Assembly: GCA_001563305.1 (NCBI GenBank)
Contig: CP013703.1
Location: 1,475,773 to 1,539,772 of the forward strand
DNA: 64,000 nucleotides
Reading direction: 5' to 3'
Origin: a methanogenic archaeon mixed culture ISO4-G1
Lineage (GTDB): Archaea > Thermoplasmatota > Thermoplasmata > Methanomassiliicoccales > Methanomethylophilaceae
Translations under genes and position numbers: made by a program
Shown: piece after piece, positions 62,851 to 64,000 of the stretch
How positions within the stretch are numbered: position 1 is the first letter of the stretch
Layout: every line of letters starts with the position of its first letter
The notes under the pieces: generated by a model
The model's input: only the letters and a program-made list of their open reading frames with translations
Told to the model about the DNA's origin: nothing
Database searches by the model: none

Positions 62851-63480
62851 TCACTCCTTCGGCATTATGAAATTCGTAGGGGTCTGGACCTCGACCTCGG
62901 GGAACGTCACTCCGTTCTCCTTGCCGAGCTGTATGCACTTCAGGATCCAGGCCATGTTCCTGCCGAGGGACCTCATCGTCTGAAGGCCCTCCTTGTCCAG
63001 CTGCACTTCGTCTGGGTTGCGCCCGTGGGTCATGTTCCAGTACTGGGATCCCGGGACGATCATGTGGTTCATCAGATAATACTGATTGAGCCTCTCAAAC
63101 GATGCGGTGTTCCCGCCCCTGCGGGCGTTGACCACTGATGCCGCGACCTTTCCCCTGCACTTCTTCCCGTTAACGTAGAAGAAACGGTCCATCCATGCGC
63201 AGAGCTGCGCGGCGGGACCGGAGTAGTACACGGGTGCCCCGAAGACGAATCCGTCGAACTCCTCGACCCTGGCACCGATCTCGTTGACATCGTCATTGAC
63301 GACGCAGCGGCCCTCCTTCCTGCAGTATCCGCATGCCTTGCATCCGGGGGTGTCGCCCTTACCGATCCAGTGGATCTCGGTGGAGATCCCGTTCTCTTCC
63401 AATGTGCCAGCAAGTTCCTTGAGCGATGTGTACGTACAACCGTTCTCGTGTGGGCTTCCGTTTACGAGGAGCACTTTCAT
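62851..63480 (-). CDS. Iron-sulfur flavoprotein (Isf-type NAD(P)H-FMN reductase family)
   Basis: A 209-residue flavodoxin-fold protein starting [20 protein letters not shown]. The compact cysteine motif Cys47-x2-Cys50-x2-Cys53-x5-Cys59 is the one described for methanogen iron-sulfur flavoprotein, which binds a [4Fe-4S] cluster and FMN and reduces oxygen or peroxide with electrons from ferredoxin. [20 protein letters not shown] forms the flavin site. The ATG 63480 is the true start; an upstream TTG is not needed. Confidence 0.9.
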   Translation of the reverse strand: MKVLLVNGSPHENGCTYTSLKELAGTLEENGISTEIHWIGKGDTPGCKACGYCRKEGRCVVNDDVNEIGARVEEFDGFVFGAPVYYSGPAAQLCAWMDRFFYVNGKKCRGKVAASVVNARRGGNTASFERLNQYYLMNHMIVPGSQYWNMTHGRNPDEVQLDKEGLQTMRSLGRNMAWILKCIQLGKENGVTFPEVEVQTPTNFIMPKE

Positions 63481-63564
63481 GGACAATCCGAACGATTACG
63501 GATAGATTATAGTTTGCCAGACTGGAAGCCAACGGTTATTTCTACCGTTTCCGATACGGAGTGC

Positions 63565-64000
63565 ATGACAGACGTGATCATGCACACCACAATGGGCGAC
63601 ATCAAGATCAGAATGCACGATGATATGCCCATCACCACAGGCAACTTCATCAAACTGGCCAAGGAAGGGTTCTACAACGGAACGATCTTCCACAGAGTCA
63701 TCGAGGACTTCATGAACCAGGGAGGGGACCCCACTGGCACCGGAATGGGCGGACCCGGATACACCATCGACGACGAGTTCGGAAAGGGACACTCCAACGT
63801 CAGGGGCACCATCGCCATGGCCAACACCGGCAGGCCCCACAGCGGAGGAAGCCAGTTCTTCATCAACGTCGTAGACAACACCTATCTCGACAAGGAGGAT
63901 CCCAGGACCCCCTACGCGCACCCCGTCTTCGGTACCGTCATCGAGGGAATGGAGGTCGCGGACGCCATCAACAAGGTCGACACCGACAGGAACGACAAGC
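63565..64000 (+). CDS. Cyclophilin-type peptidyl-prolyl isomerase (partial, 3' end beyond window)
   Basis: A cytoplasmic peptidyl-prolyl cis-trans isomerase. The start [19 protein letters not shown], then [20 protein letters not shown] (catalytic Arg) and [16 protein letters not shown], are clear family motifs. About 145 codons are visible and the frame is open at the window edge, so only the last few residues are missing. It is divergent from the iron-sulfur flavoprotein. Confidence 0.93.
   Translation, partial: MTDVIMHTTMGDIKIRMHDDMPITTGNFIKLAKEGFYNGTIFHRVIEDFMNQGGDPTGTGMGGPGYTIDDEFGKGHSNVRGTIAMANTGRPHSGGSQFFINVVDNTYLDKEDPRTPYAHPVFGTVIEGMEVADAINKVDTDRNDK

Overview
This window comes from an archaeal chromosome, most likely a gut- or rumen-type member of the Methanomassiliicoccales (Thermoplasmata). 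The pointers are: a trimethylamine methyltransferase gene with an in-frame amber (pyrrolysine) codon, archaeal GatDE, an archaeal RNA polymerase operon with an unsplit rpoB, an AglB-type oligosaccharyltransferase, pantoate kinase, archaeal GINS and archaeal-type ProRS. Coding density is high, and neighbouring genes often overlap by 4 bases (ATGA). Of the 54 complete protein genes I place, 53 end in TGA and one in TAA. None ends in TAG, yet three genes carry in-frame TAG codons.

Layout: 0-6.5 kb holds gatE/gatD, then hypB-purD-truA and a small surface protein. 6.5-12 kb is one very large aglB-like gene. 12-23 kb holds pyrF, a radical SAM gene and the transcription/translation operon rpoH-rpoB-rpoA1-rpoA2-rpl30e-nusA, followed by tRNA-Lys(TTT). 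23-28.6 kb holds mttB (Pyl) and a MarR-controlled heterodimeric ABC exporter. 28.6-38 kb is housekeeping: trmI, proS, prs, a DUF357 protein, the run DUF167-toprim-tmk-coaBC-pantoate kinase, GINS, an MBL hydrolase and a CBS protein. 38-47.8 kb is more accessory: a DMT transporter, a DUF2188 protein with a histone-H1-like tail, an aquaporin with an altered NPA box, tRNA-Lys(CTT), hcp with a divergent HxlR regulator and a co-regulated small gene, a Fic protein set in repeated dyads, two membrane proteins and a purine permease.

47.9-57.7 kb holds a secreted lipase-like protein and the most interesting locus, a six-gene minus-strand operon. It encodes a NifH-like Fe protein fused to a nitrogenase component-1-like domain, interrupted by one in-frame TAG; a second component-1-like protein; a dockerin-bearing substrate-binding protein; two FecCD-type permeases; and a FecE-type ATPase. 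A 10-bp inverted repeat sits directly before its start. This looks like an uncharacterised nitrogenase-like reductase coupled to uptake of a metal complex or cofactor, and its full-length product would need amber decoding.

57.8-64 kb holds a second DUF2188 protein and a surface-glycan cluster: a GT8 glycosyltransferase with two in-frame TAG codons, a DedA-like protein, a sugar epimerase, a second DedA-like protein and a GT4 glycosyltransferase. An iron-sulfur flavoprotein and the start of a cyclophilin follow.
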